Below are positions 21,120-34,406 of a DNA stretch of 64,000 bases, piece by piece. The stretch comes from Astropecten irregularis (lineage: Eukaryota; Echinodermata; Asteroidea; Paxillosida; Astropectinidae): assembly GCA_963971285.1 (NCBI GenBank), contig OZ020250.1, positions 12,384,499-12,448,498 on the forward strand. Direction: 5' to 3'. Numbering within the stretch: position 1 is the stretch's first letter; each line of letters opens with the position of its first letter. Made by a program: the position numbers and the translations under genes. The notes under the pieces were generated by a model. The model was given only the letters and a program-made list of their open reading frames with translations. It was not told the origin of the DNA and did no database searches.

Positions 21120-23999
21120 AGACTCCCGGCTAATCTAGCCTGGACCAGCCTCAATATCAAGGCAGTGTAATAGTAGAAACAACTGTCCAGGCTATGTATG
21201 ATTTAGTCTCATAATAGTAAAAATCATCTTCTATCTTAATGCAGTAATGAATATCTGCAACATATCAGAGGTCTTCATTGAGAACATTTCTTGCACATAA
21301 ATTTGATTCTAAGTTCTTGGGGGAAAAGGGTAATTTTTTTATCATTGTAGTTCAGTTTAAGATGAAATGAATTTTTTCATAAGTTCTAAAAATCATGAGA
21401 TAGTATTTTTCTATTTATTTTGTTCCCATTTTTCTGTTATCTTCACCAGATTAAGAATTCATGATATTTCCTCACTTTGCTTTGTCTGTTGATTTGCTCA
21501 ATTATTTTTCAAATTGAATTTCTTTTTTTTTATCTGGGAATTTTAGACGATATTGCTTAATATTTATATCTATCTCTCAACCGTTAACAAATGTTACAAG
21601 TCAGTGTCAACTAGTGAATCATTAAACAATGACAAGTACTGTAATATTTACTTCTTCCATGTGGAGTTGTTTCACAGTGATTGAAACTGTTTCCATGGTA
21701 TTCTGATAATATGACATTGTTAATAAGTGCATTTCACACCCAAAAGAATCTTGAATGTTCTCCATAATATTCACTCCAGTAACCATAGTAACCATCTCAT
21801 TTTCTTGTGTATTTTGTGCTCAGTCCGCTGTTCCTTTGCATCGTTTCATAATACATATGATTTCCTGCTCACAGATTCAGCATACATGTACATGTACATA
21901 ATCAAGTGCTGCACATTGTAATGTACCATATGGTACGTGCACATGTTGCAGAAACTTACCTAAACTGCTTTACTCGAGTACTCTGTCTCTTTGATTAACT
22001 GATTGATTGATTGAGTGTGAATCATTTAAAGGCAGAATTATCATTACAGTATAACATTTGAAAAAAAAAAAATCGCTAGCATTTTGTTAGCAGCCATTTC
22101 CTCCTAAGTAGTACGCAAAAATTCCGTTGAGGTTGATTTTTTTTTATTAATTCAATTTTAAGTTGTATTTTGTTCAGCTTTCAGCACAGGAAACACTTTA
22201 CGTGCAAATATTTACAATTTATTTTCTTAATTAGTACACTGGTTTATTCAAAACTGGTCAAATTCAGACAGTTTTGCCGATACAGGTATTTAATTTTAGT
22301 CAAAACTGCCCAAGCATAAACTTCTAGTTTTGGTGTGTGAATGCTAATGTAATGTGATTTTGTCACTGGAAAAATATGATGGTTTCACCACGAAATGAAT
22401 TAACATGGGGAACTATACTTGATTAATATGTCACTTAGTAGTTCAACAAACAAAGTCTTATTCCTGGGTGGAGAGAACCCATAAACTGTAGAATTGTAAT
22501 CTCTGGATCATTATACTGAATAATGCATTGAACCAGCCATTGATTGTTCCTTGGTATCATTTCTTGCTAATTGGCCCTGTACATGTATAGTTTTCAGTGT
22601 CTTTGAGTTATGAAACTGACCCCTAACATGGAATCACGTTTATTGATTTTTACAAAGTAGAAGTATAATTAATGCAATTTTTAAGCAAAGCTTGGAAGTT
22701 CGAGTCAAATACTACGATTAGGATATCCTGGTAAAGTTGAAAATTAAAAAACATTATTTTGACATAGATCTCAATACTTTGCTTCCAAACAAAATTGAGT
22801 TTTATTTTATTATATTTAATCAGTAAGGGATGTGTTCAAAGTTATTTTGAACTAAACTTCACAAACTTGGTTTGCATTTCTGGTTGCGCGACAGATTTAT
22901 TCGTTGCCACAAACTGCATTTCATTTCGTTTTTCAAATGGTGTTCAATTGTGTTTTATTTAAGGTACGAATCGCAAACAAGACAAGTTCTTGATTTTGTA
23001 AAAAGCAAATTCATTACAACACATTTTCATTGGAATATGTGCACCTCATGTAAATGTACATTTGTAATAAATTAACAATTTAAAGATGTACTTTTATATT
23101 AATTCAACACCGGGATTTGGGGAGTAGAAAGATATAGTTGTAGCGATTTTAGAAGACCTCCGATTATACTGAGATAATCATAGGGTTGATAGGGGGTTTT
23201 GTGCTGCTATATCTGCGAAATTGAGTTGTTTCCAATCACATGGTGCTCCTTTTTATTCAGACAGTTTAATCTTGATCCTTCAAGAGAATTCCCATTCTAG
23301 AGAAACAAGTGACTAATATAAATTGATGTGATTGGACGTGGTTGTTTCCTATACTAATGCATGTTATTGCTATGTATTATGCACATCTGATCATTGTTCA
23401 AGGGGTACAATTCTACCATTCTAATCAATGTAATAGTGTAGTCAAGTATTTCTGTTCAGCTCGTCTATGCTAGTAATAAATACGATGCTGTTTCAATATA
23501 AGATATAATTCTTCTGCATGTATGTCTCGTTTAAATAATATGTTTACAATGTTCCTCTTAATTGCCCGCCATATTAATGATGTATTGTTTCATCGCCGTC
23601 AAGCTAGGATCAAATCACTGCATTTATATTGTTTCCACAAATTCCCCTCGTCTTTGGTCAAATCTCTCTGGAAATGATCGTATTGCTAATTGTTTTCTTC
23701 CCACTTTAAGAAATTGTTCTTTTTTTTGTTATTTTCAACCCCGATAGTCTTAGTCAGCTGTGTTACCCACGGCCATAGAGCTATGAACAGACCGGCCAAT
23801 ATACAGGGTGTCCCCAAAAAACGCAACACTTGTGTCGAGAGCTATTATATGAAAATGAAACTGTTAATCATCACTTCAAGATTGAGATATGTGTCTTGGC
23901 TCTCACCATAAAGAATTTGAGCAAAATTCGACTAAAATTGAGTGAAAAAACTAAGACTGGACTACCCAACCTCAAAACCCGATTTTCATCTTTCTTTCA

Positions 24000-24120
24000 T
24001 ACACATTATGTGTGTATTGGGGGGAGAGGGGGGGTTGTTACCGATGCGTACGCCATGCGTACAGGGGGGCCGAGGGGGGGTTAAGGCCAATGCGTACCGT
24101 ACGCAAGCAAAATTTTTGCA
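24000..24120. repeat. G-rich GCGTACG repeat, copy 1
   Basis: GATGCGTACGCCATGCGTACAG followed by G runs recurs at 24755-24860. Both blocks alternate G runs of 6-8 with GCGTACG words. Confidence 0.5.
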
Positions 24121-24329
24121 TAGCATTATCGCGCGAAAAGAGAGGTAAAAAACGTGAAAAAAGCACCGGGACTGTTTTGTTTTTTCCTTGTTTTTTTTCT
24201 TATTCAACATAAAAAATAGTAAATCCATCTGTAAATGTATAAAAACCTGTTAAACTTTAGTCATTCATTTCAGAATTTGAAAGTGACGTCCCAATAACGG
24301 TCCCGGTCCGGATTACGGTGACATTTTAA

Positions 24330-24704
24330 AGGCATTGCATACGTTTGGTAATGACTCTGAAAATTTATGGCAATAAAAACTTACTTGGTGAGAAGTACAG
24401 CTGCTTTGGATAGTATAATGCATATTGAGAAACGTTCAATTCGAAGTACTGCGGTTATGGAAAAATATGTCACTTTTTATCTCCAAAAATTATGAATCTG
24501 AGAAGCGTTATTGCCGTAACGCTTCTCAGCTATTGACTAACTGTTATCTGGCGTGAAATAACCGCTCTAGTTTGTCGCCAAAATCTCACAAACGCTACCA
24601 CCTTTTGAATTGAAACTTTCACCGTAGGTTAGTTTTATGGTATATACAATTATATTGGTTTGAAACAAACAATAGGCTCAAATTACCAAACGTATGCAAT
24701 CCCT
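24330..24704. mobile_element. TTAA-flanked MITE, 375 bp
   Basis: The ends AGGCATTGCATACGTTTGG and CCAAACGTATGCAATCCCT are inverse with one change, bordered on both sides by TTAA. This target is used by Kolobok and piggyBac elements. No coding capacity. Different in sequence from the more common TTAA family in this window. Confidence 0.85.
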
Positions 24705-24754
24705 TTAATGATGCTAAAGCAAGGTACCACGAGAAGTGAAAAACCTAATGTGGA

Positions 24755-24880
24755 ATGCGTATGCGTACAGGGGGGAGGGGGGTTGGGACCACTGCGTACG
24801 CCATGCGTACAGAGGGGGAGGGGGGGGGGGTAAAAAAAGTCGGCATTTCGTGCGTACGTACTTTATGGACGGCCCCCTCG
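24755..24880. repeat. G-rich GCGTACG repeat, copy 2
   Basis: GCGTATGCGTACAGGGGGGAG, then ACTGCGTACGCCATGCGTAC and a longer G run, ending GCGTACGTACTTTATGGACG. Together with copy 1 it brackets the TTAA element at 24330-24704. Confidence 0.5.
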
Positions 24881-26361
24881 CGCATTACCTCACCCCACGA
24901 AATGGTAAGCTCCCCCGAAAAAAAATCCTACATGATTGTAGCTACGCCTTGTATACTTATGTCTTGTCAACAAAGTTTACAAATTCTTCCACTCTCCCAC
25001 TTCAGTTTGAATTTTTCCCGCTCAAGTTGTGTTGGATTAAACAAAAATAATGAAGTAGGCCTAATAATATAAATAAATGAATACATTTATTGGAACAAAT
25101 GCTCCCAAAATAAGGCCTACCCAATGCAGTTTCTTCACTGCACACTCAGACTGGGGCCAAGAGAAAAGGCTTCAGAAATACTGTGACCGTTATTGTTTTT
25201 GCCCATGAATCTCCATTTTTTGGACAAAAACAAAAGTATGATATATTACCTTTAAGAGAGAAAGACGCGAATAAAGAGATGGGCAAACAACATGTACATG
25301 TATTTGTGTGTGTATTAAGTCTACTTTTAATTGTGTTCCGTCATCAAACATCAAGACTGGATAACAGGGGACTTTAATTAATATGTGCCAAAATATGTAA
25401 ACAGCTGCACTTGAATAATTAAAAGAAAGAAAGAACACTGAACATGAAATCAGTCTTCATCAGACAACCGAGACAAATTCATTCATCTACTGATCTCATG
25501 AACTTGGTGACATAAATTTAAAAATAAAAAAAGCAAATTAAGATAATTAAAAACTCAGAATGTTCTTCGGGTTTTTGTCTATTTCATATGTTAACTAATA
25601 CTCGTTCTTAACTTGTGGGTTAAATTCTTCAATATTTATAGATATGTATATTTACATGTTTAAACCCTTTTCCACGAACAATGAGCATTTCGTTGTGGCC
25701 AAGGGTCATTCACTTTTTCAATTATATCAGTTGTACACATGAACCATTCGTGGCAAATATGAACACAGTTACATGTATGTTGTTAACAGTGAAATTAAAC
25801 TTCAAATTGATAGATATTTTGGGATATTATCTTTAAACTTCATTTAGTAATCCCACATTATATAAAAAAAATTGAACTATTTCTGTTTATCTTATCATAA
25901 TTGTTTTAATTTCATAAACTCACAAACTGCGCTTAGGCTCTTTTGCCTCAAATAATATTATTTACACACCATCCGATTGTGAAGAAGGTGATACGTGTAA
26001 CGAACACGTACCTATAGGCCCCTGCTGTGTGGCACACCTCTAACTAGACCCAGGGTACATTATGATACAAGACAGTCCATGTACATGTACATTGTATAAA
26101 TGCTTGCATGAGTACATCAGAATGCTGGTATACCCTGCTATTCCGACAAACCTCCACGTGTAGGTGCGCTGATGTAGTATCCTACTAAACTTGATTGTTA
26201 AATTGAACAAGAGGAAAGAAAGACTGCTTGACGCTCTATTACCATTTCAGATTTTGTTTGTTATAAATTGCCTGTTCGTGTGAAAATAAGAAGGTGGTAG
26301 TAAAGACCGACTGATGTGCATATAGAGCGTTCATTGGATGTTTGTTTAATTGGAGTATTTA

Positions 26362-28108
26362 TCATTGTGACATGTTCTTAGGCATCATTTGTATGGGCAT
26401 TTGCATCGGCATTTGGGCTGGCATGATTGGTCTTTGCTGCGACAATAACTGCCGAAGAGAATTAGCCTCCTGTCGGAGTGTGGCTAGCTGGGCCCGTAAG
26501 ATGTCATTTTCCTTCTGCAGAAAGCTGGCACGCATGGATACCTGGTCTTCTCGGCGCTTACGGGAATCCCGCGATCTTTTGGCGGCCATATTGTTTCGGT
26601 TTCTTCTTTCAAAGTACTTATCGTCTTTCTCGTCATTGGGAACTGCCTTTTTGCTGTTTCTTCTCTTTGTCGAAGCGGACATTTGGTTGGGCACTAAATG
26701 ATAGGCGAAATAAACAAACAAGGAAATGATGTCAAAAAGTGTGAGGGAAAAGGAAAGGATTTAATCGCTCAAGAACACTTTTTTTATAACATACGTCTTG
26801 AAGGTACAGGTCTGCGTTCGGTAGAAAATTCTTAGTTAAAACCAATTTAAAAATGTTGAACAAGAAATGAATGGCAAAAAACCGGGTTTCTCTGTTCCAA
26901 ATTGAAGGAAATGTACAAAATAGCACTAAAGGTATTTCATATTGATCATTCCACACAACACAAATTAGCAAAGACAATTTGTACTTACTGTTGTTGATCA
27001 TATCCAGGTCATTATTATTGGTGACATTAGGCTGAATGCCCTGTGCCATCATCGATTGATCTTCGGGGATGATTTCTTGATTAGCCGAAGCCGCCTGGTT
27101 CTGAATCAACATCTGAGGTACGGGCATGGGAAGCTGGGAGTTATTCAGCTGGATAAAGTGGGGTGTGACACCCATGTTCAGGTTTGATACTTGGTTGCTT
27201 GTCATCATCCCAGGTGATATGTTAGTGGACGCCATGGGGGCTACAGCAGCCATACTGTAAATATTCTCGGGCATGCTAGAAGCGGTAGTATGTGTGGTGA
27301 GCTGATTAGATGAAGACGTCTCAAGTTGTGATGGTGGTGTCATAGTGTGGAGGTTGGGGGGATTGACACGATGGAGAGTCATAGGACTTGCAAGGCTGGC
27401 AGCAGGCATCAAACTAACAAGAGCTGTTTTATCTCCTTCACCCTGCTCGCCTTCACCGGTCGGAGAAGTTTCTATCAACAGAATAAAACAATGCACAAAT
27501 AGTTAGGCATATCGGATATGATGTCACAAGTAACGTTGGACAGACTGCTTGATTATTGTACTGAACATTGTTTTCATAGATGCACACGTTTCATATAAAA
27601 ATAACGCCGAATAAATCCCTTGGTGATTAAGAAGTCTGATAATAGTTTTTGTTTTAAAGAAGTTGAACTATTTACCATGGCCTGTCAAAGATTGATCAGT
27701 TGGTGTGGATGGTGGCATCATCTTTTGTACTGCATTCTGGGCATGGGCGTTCTGCACTGCTTGCAACAACTGCTGCTGCTGCTGCTGCAATTGTTGATGA
27801 TGTTGTACTGCAAGTTGTAAGGCAGGTAAACCACCCATGTCATTAGCAGCTTGAAGTGCCTGACCAAGAAGCGATGAATTAGTGGCCGGCATGGGCATCA
27901 GAGGAGGTGGTGAGGACACCATGTTAACAGACGTAGCACCAGAGGTTTGTGGCTGGGAAATGACAGATCCAGATGCAGAACCTGACATAGACACCATGGT
28001 CGTAGCTGTCATGTTACTCATTTCCTGAGCTTGGGCTTGATAAGCAGCAGCAACTGCTGCAGCTACAGCCTTGGCATATTGTTGTTGGGGTACTGCTTGA
28101 TTTCCATT

Positions 28109-28144
<36 letters not shown>

Positions 28145-31100
28145 TTGAGGCTGGGATGACTGTTGCATGACTTCCTGGCTGGAAGGTTGCTGGTTGGTGT
28201 TTGGTACAGAGACGGGCTGATCCATCCCTTCGAGCGTCAGTTCTCGGTAGAACCCTCTCGGCTGAGAGCACTCCTCAGAACCTGCAGAATTATGCAACCA
28301 ATTCAGAAATGTTCAATGATTCATGTATTTTGCCTTTCAGTTTTAAATCTCATTTCAGATTTAATTGATGACATTCTTTGATATCTTACACTTTTCAACA
28401 GAAATGTTCAGATTCTCCAAACGAGTCAAAAGAGCTTTTAAAAATGAATTAGTTCTTTAAGGAGAACAAAATATCAAAGCCTTTACAAATGAATGAATAA
28501 ATTAATATCAAAGTCAAAAAGGAAATATGAATTACGAGAACTACCTAACATCGTCAAAAACAGCAAACGTATGTTTTTTCAGTGCGTTCCAAATACATGT
28601 AATTTGTTCCCTTGTCAGAAACACATCCGGAATACAGTATATATATTTTTTAATTTCTCTTTGAGGTTTGATAGTATGAATAATGTACTTGTTACTACAT
28701 CACATATATTTTTTAATTTTTCTGTTTTGAACAGTTTGTTTCCTCTCTACATTTCAAAAAATGACAATGCAAATGAAAGGACGATTGACATATATTGCAC
28801 AGTCATGGACGATAATCAAACTATCAAAACATTTTTTTTTCAATCATCAAACAATCATGTAATGACACACAGTTGAGCTTTTTCTCAAATCATGACCTTA
28901 GTTTAATTTATAGTTTCAGGCCCAAACGTGCAAAAGATCAATGTGTGTGAGGCAGCTCCACTGTTCGCTCCAGTGACCACATGATTTGCATTTATAACAC
29001 ATGCAACACAATGGCAATGTCCAGTGCACCCCCCACGGAGAGACACTGAAATCCAGTCAATGGACGAAAACTTTGACGACAAAATGATCACTGGGTTTTT
29101 ACCCAATCAAATCGACTCTTACATGAGTGGAACTTAGGGAATTTTCTCATCTTTCCAAAACTGCTACTCCCAGCGTGATCCGACCCTGGGTTCTCAAGAT
29201 ACGCTGAGATAAACAACCAAAGATCTGTTAAAAATGGCAATTCTTCGTCCCGCTCCATAGGCAATTGCCTCATACCCATGATGTTTGAGAGAAAAATGTT
29301 CACTGGTTTTTCTGTTTTTCTTAGTGAGACATAATGGACTTAAAGCCAAAAGAATGAATTTTCATAATCTGCAACCCCCAGATTTATACGACTTGTTGGT
29401 CATTTCCCCACGTTAAAGCTTCTGTGGAATTTCCGGTGGAGCACATGCGCGCTAGTTTTCATTATAAGTAGAGAATGAACTCAGAATACGAAGTGGTAAT
29501 TGTTATGATTGGGTCTGAAAGCTATAACAAATAGACTAAGCGAACTCTGTAAAATATTTCCCGATGAAAAGCTGTCATACCCCTTTCACATTCCACAAAC
29601 TTTTCTCAAAATTGTGATGATATTTTCACAGATTAGATTTACAGTATTCATTTTGAAACATATAACATAATATATAATCTATATAACATGATCAGTAATG
29701 TTCTTCACCATTATCACAGGAAAGAACAATAATGTATGTATAGAATAATTGAAATAATTGCATTATTTTTAAGCAAATATATATATATTTTTTTAAACCT
29801 GTAATTTATGGGAAAGCCACACTGCCCCTTGTCAAGAAATGTCAGGGGTTATGGTTTTTGACAAGAACTACCTTAAAATGATCAATTATGATTTCTAAAT
29901 GAAATTCATAAGACGAAAAGTGCTTTCAAGAGTAACAAATATCATCTTTTTTGTAATCAGGCATTGCCACGGTGTTTTTACTGCCAAATTTCTCATTTAT
30001 TTATTCTATTTATTTGCTAACTTTGCATACAAATTAACCTCCCTCAGAATGAATACCGCTGACGACGGCCATTTTCCTCTATGGCCAAACATACCATCAA
30101 ATTTCAATCACTTACTCAATTGTGAAAATCATTATTAATTCCTGGAGCCTGACGCGTTTCGATCCCCGCAAGATCTTTCTCAAAGGCTTTTAAGGCATGT
30201 TAGCCTTTGAGAAAGATCCTGCCAGAATGATAGAATCTAAACGATATGCTCTCCTATGTAACTCCAACATTTTTTGCTTTTATATATATTTCCTGTCATT
30301 CTTTTGTCTGATGTGTTTGCAACAGTAAAAAAAAAGAGTAAATTACTTGTTTGGATTAAAGGTAATATCATAACCATACTTTGGTCTTTGTCAAAGAAAT
30401 GCAGATTTATGGGCAAAAATATCAAGGAAGATATGAAGCCTAACAGTCATCTGTGAAATTTTCAGTCCCATTCGGTGCCCGCTTCTTAAGAAAACAGTGA
30501 AAAATTCCTAGTGAAAACGCCCACGGAATTATTTTATAACATCTGTTCACCTTTATTTTTTATCTTTTAAAATATAAAAATTACTTTTGGTCATTGGTTT
30601 AATTTACTCTTTTATGGATAAATACAGTATTTCAGGCAGAAATATTTTAACGAATATATGTTTCTACCATCACCATCACCTGTATGTACAGGTAAATCTG
30701 TGACGATTTCTGTTTCGGTATGATACCAAAGTATAAGACTATAAGTATGGTACCTTTAATTCCGAATGAAAGAAATATTGTTCAAAAGTACTTTTGACTG
30801 TATGCGCGGACTCCACACAAAAAACATACTGCAGAATACTGGACCTTTTGAGTTAGTTTGCGCGCCAATTAGGCCAACATGAAAAACGCGCAGTGGATAG
30901 GCTATAATAAGACAAAGCAGAAGAAATAAAAACATCAATGAAATAAAAATCAGCTCTAGAACCGCGCCTGGGCCGTCCACTAAGAAACGTGATGGTGGTA
31001 CTCATAATATCCTGCATGGTCACTTCGCATTGTACTGCTTTCAAGCTTCAATGGATGACTATACAGTGCTCCTTTGAATTTCAACGAATTTTCCTATATG

Positions 31101-31966
31101 AAATTACCAAAATGCCAAACTGTGTTCACTTTAGATTAGTCTATAATCTTCCATAAGTTAAATTCAACCACTGTATTCATGATCCCCTCTGTTTATCTAC
31201 AACATGTTAGGGATGAATCGAAAGAGATGTGTTCAGCTCAATACCGGTTAGGCAATGTTACGCAAGATGGCGACCATTGTTTGCTCACGTTATAGAACAC
31301 TGTGGTGATTCAAGGCTTAGGCTCGGCTCTCCGAAGAGCAAGGAGAGAAATTACGATAAATTACGTAATGAAAATGCTAAAATAGCGTCCACATCACCTC
31401 ACTTACAAGACACGAGGTCACATTTGACATTTGCTTCCAAGTTGAGGAAGGGAAAGGACCGTTCCTGTGATTCTGTCGACACTGGGCTACTTTATTGAGA
31501 GAGTTTTGAGAAATAAATGTGGTTACTGAGGACGTGGTATGCAGTTCCTCTCCGCTAAGTAGGCCTACCTTCTATCTTTCTGGTTCATTCATCGAGCCCA
31601 GCATGGAAATATATGAGGCCTGTTTATTCCTCGTTAGACATTGGAATTATTTCGTGTGAGAGGAATGTGAAAGTCTGATCTAAATCTGGAGGATAATACA
31701 AGATCATCGAGCAATATGACGGGTATTAAGTCGACATTTTTCCACAAGCAAACAACCTCCTTGTACACAATGATTCTTGGTCTAATTCCAGTATTATTTT
31801 TGTGAACCAAACGGCAGAAGTTGAGCGACCATACGTTCAATGACTTACCTGGTGATGTTGATAGTCGACTATTTCTCTTGGCAAAGGAACTGATTGGCGG
31901 AATAGTCTGAGTTTCTGGAGAATCGCCAAACTGAGAAAAAGTTCCGTAGCTTGGGTCCTCACTCAT
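26362..31966 (-). CDS. bZIP transcription factor, PAR/HLF/TEF-like, complete, 4 coding exons
   Basis: Predicted nuclear DNA-binding protein of 512 aa. Exons on the minus strand, 5' to 3': 31966-31849, 28281-27676, 27471-26989, 26693-26362. All three introns are phase 1 and GT-AG (two donors GTAAGT, one GTAAAT), so the frame closes exactly. Residues 1-402 are Ser/Pro/Met/Gln-rich with polyglutamine runs (CAG/CAA mixtures near 28110-28150 and 27770-27795), like an activation domain. The bZIP lies at about 428-486. The line KYFERRNRNN, then MAAKRSRDSRKRR, is the PAR/CES-2/Giant-type basic region, followed by a leucine zipper and a Met/Pro-rich tail. PAR proteins bind palindromes of the RTTAYGTAAY type. 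I see no clear proline-and-acid-rich domain, so assignment within the HLF/TEF/DBP, Pdp1, Giant or NFIL3 group is open. The gene is convergent with eIF4B. Confidence 0.9.
28100..28155 (-). repeat. CAG/CAA coding microsatellite in the bZIP gene
   Basis: A polyglutamine run (about 13 Gln, then Asn-Gly) in exon 2 of the bZIP gene, made of mixed CAG and CAA codons. A second glutamine-rich stretch is at 27770-27795. Confidence 0.9.
30147..30220. repeat. Hairpin with GAAACGCGTCAGG motif (bZIP intron 1)
   Basis: Arms 30171-30188 and 30202-30218 (AGATCTTTCTCAAAGGCT / AGCCTTTGAGAAAGATC) flank a 13-base loop. On the minus strand the left arm is followed by GGGATCGAAACGCGTCAGGC. Confidence 0.6.
30360..30755 (+). 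mobile_element. TTAA MITE family A, copy 2
   Basis: AGGTAATATCATAAC...GGTACCT bordered by TTAA at 30356-30359 and 30756-30759. Full length, in intron 1 of the bZIP gene. Confidence 0.85.
30845..30970. repeat. C-run repeat family, copy 3 without C runs (bZIP intron 1)
   Basis: Contains AAAAACGCGCAGTGGATAGGC and ends GCTCTAGAACCGCGCCTGG, matching the other two copies but lacking their poly-C blocks. This suggests the C blocks grew after insertion. Confidence 0.6.
31360..31369. promoter_or_regulatory. Perfect PAR-bZIP binding palindrome in the bZIP gene's intron 1
   Basis: ATTACGTAAT fits RTTAYGTAAY at all ten positions. It lies about 480 bases downstream of the first coding exon. A 9-of-10 match, ATTACGTATT, is at 32205-32214, about 240 bases upstream of the start codon. 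Autoregulation is inference. Confidence 0.35.
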
Positions 31967-34406
31967 TTTCTATTTTTATGATGGCGTCGCATATGCTACG
32001 CAGGTAGTATGGGAGACGGGTTGTACAGTTACATTTTCACATACATAGCCAATGTTGGCCTGATTACGTGGGTAGTATGGTATAGTGGACGGACAATGTA
32101 CGTATTATCCTATAGGACGGCCTGTCCATCCAGCTCAACATACCGGACCCTAGAATCTGCATATGCATTACCATTGACCACAACAAGGCTGTGTGTAACA
32201 GGTCATTACGTATTCATAGATGGATTATGCAAGACTGACCACACGGGCTGGTATTGGGCATTGTACACGTGTACTGGGTACTGGTCAGTTACAGGATGTA
32301 GCTTGCTATGTTGCATTATGTCATTTCAGGATGCCTGTTCTTCCCCGAAGTGGGTGTGAACTGACTCAAGCTCCCATAGATTATGCTTCGATTTTGAACG
32401 TGGAATTCGTCATCTTTTGAAGGACTTTTACTGCTCGTTTGCTATGGTAATATGTTAATGATACGAGCAAGGACGATTATTCGTGATTATTAAGAAGCCA
32501 GACAGCTCAAGGTCTCCCTGTCTGGCCCTGGTTTGGTCGTCTGATGTGTGGTGCGCTAAGAGCTGACCAATGACCATCGGTCACAACTCAATAAGCTTTA
32601 TGCATACAGAAACGGCCTGTGGTTGGGCCCAGCAACTGCTGTATGTACTAGCTTCGGCTTTTTGCATGGTATAGCATGGAGCTATATAGCTCCATGGGTA
32701 TACTGACTTGACTAGTATCATGGAGGCCTGGGGTGCAACACTGCAATATGGGCCAGTGTTACCGAGTCGGATTCGGGCTTAATTACCTATTATTAACACC
32801 TGTTCACTGTGAATAATTGAAAATACACTGAATAAGCAGCATACTCTCCCCAAAAATTAAGAATGAAATAATACCCAATTCACTATAATTATACGCTATA
32901 ATGTATCATATTTATTTCCAGTTGTTATCATGTTTTATTCGTCGTTATGCATCACTCACGACAGACAATACAATTACAAAGTACTACTACTAGGGGCCTA
33001 TAAATAATAAACAAAATAACAACACAGGAGCTTTTGTACACGAAATGAGAATAAACACAGTAAATACTATACACAATAATCATATAATTACCACTGAAAT
33101 CAGACAATAATGCATTAATGCATTGGGCGATTAAAATATTTCAGGATTCAGGAATAAAATAATTCTTGTATGGCACAATTAATTATAATCAACTTGATAT
33201 ATGTATCTGAGTACAAGAATTTTGTACGATAAAAACGTATTTATTTCAAACACTTTCACACCGATGGTATAAACAAATTTAGAAGTATAAAGGGAAATCT
33301 AAATAAAAAATAATCACAAAATGTAGACTATACGTCCCTTATACGAAACACGCAGCATTGTGACTGTTCTTTCATTAAAACCGTGATATTCATAAATTAT
33401 TATTTTTCAGTTGAAACCGAACGGTCAAATTATTTGAAATATTATGGAAAAGTAGCAAAAATATGCTTCACAATGCTTCAATCTACTGTACATCTATTAT
33501 AATCAAATTATAGTATTATTAATAATAAAATGATTAACACAAAACTGAACGACAGTCACAGGTTTTCGACAATTTAAAATGAATTTCCCTAAATTGGAGA
33601 TGTCTTTTCATGTCAGAGAGAAATGTTATTTCCTTTCCAGCATGTCCAGTCTAATCTTTCATATTGTATATCATGGCTCAATGTTAATAATGATTTCCTC
33701 GCGATTGATTAAGTTATAAACAGATACTGCTAGCATAAGAGCATATAGAAATCCCATAGAGAATTTCCTTCGTCACGATCATACTAAATAATACAAATGG
33801 TAACTTACAAGTGTATTACAATATCTCTGGCTTATATTTTTTTACACGGAATTGCAATTAAAGGAAAGCCCACAGAGTTTAAGATGATGTAAGGCCTATA
33901 TTTATGTGCAGTTATGTACAAGTTAACTATGCATAATTGAGGATAATCAAGGATCCGCGGACAGTCCAACATGGTACGTGGAGGGAAGACCCCTCTTCCA
34001 TAGTCCAATGCATCGGTAAAACAATATATAGCAGTTAAATACATGGAAGGCAACAAAACAAACACAACAGACAAATAACCTCCTGTTCGACATCATACGT
34101 ACATGCCGCTCGCTGATGAGTTAAATCATACCAAGCAGCTTAACGTGAAAGCAGACCGACTACATGTATACGCAAGCAAGCATAACAAGCATTTAACAAA
34201 CAAAGTAACAAACAAGCAAACAAATGACAAACAAACATGCAATATTCCACTGGTACCTTCAACCGTGTGATAGTGGAGATGCTTGTCATTACCGCAGAAT
34301 CCCCTTCAAGTCTCAATTAGCTCCATGGGTGTCATGATGTTTGTTCGTTAGTTTGTTTGTTTTATAAATCGTGTTCACTTAGGTCATTGTTTTTTGTAAT
34401 GCCATT
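31967..34406. other. Intergenic between the bZIP and receptor genes
   Basis: Upstream side of the bZIP gene and downstream side of the receptor gene. Very AT-rich from about 32800 to 33850. A 22-bp perfect palindrome is at 32675-32696. No further gene is supported. Confidence 0.6.
32675..32696. repeat. Perfect 22-bp palindrome
   Basis: CATGGAGCTATATAGCTCCA followed by TG is its own reverse complement. It shares the CATGGAG ends with a longer palindrome at 39045-39077. Confidence 0.9.

Larger units (their letters stand above)
21120..26361. other. Convergent intergenic stretch with both 3' untranslated regions
   Basis: No further gene is seen. The AT-rich stretch after the eIF4B stop (21120 to about 23500) is a good candidate for a long 3' UTR, with AATAAA-like signals at about 23062 and 23473. 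The bZIP 3' UTR runs from 26361 leftwards. Between them are a TTAA element (24330-24704) and GCGTACG-rich repeats. Confidence 0.6.

Noticed and set aside
31229-31498. 89-codon plus-strand frame within bZIP intron 1
   Set aside because: No splice signals, conserved motif or homology that I recognise.
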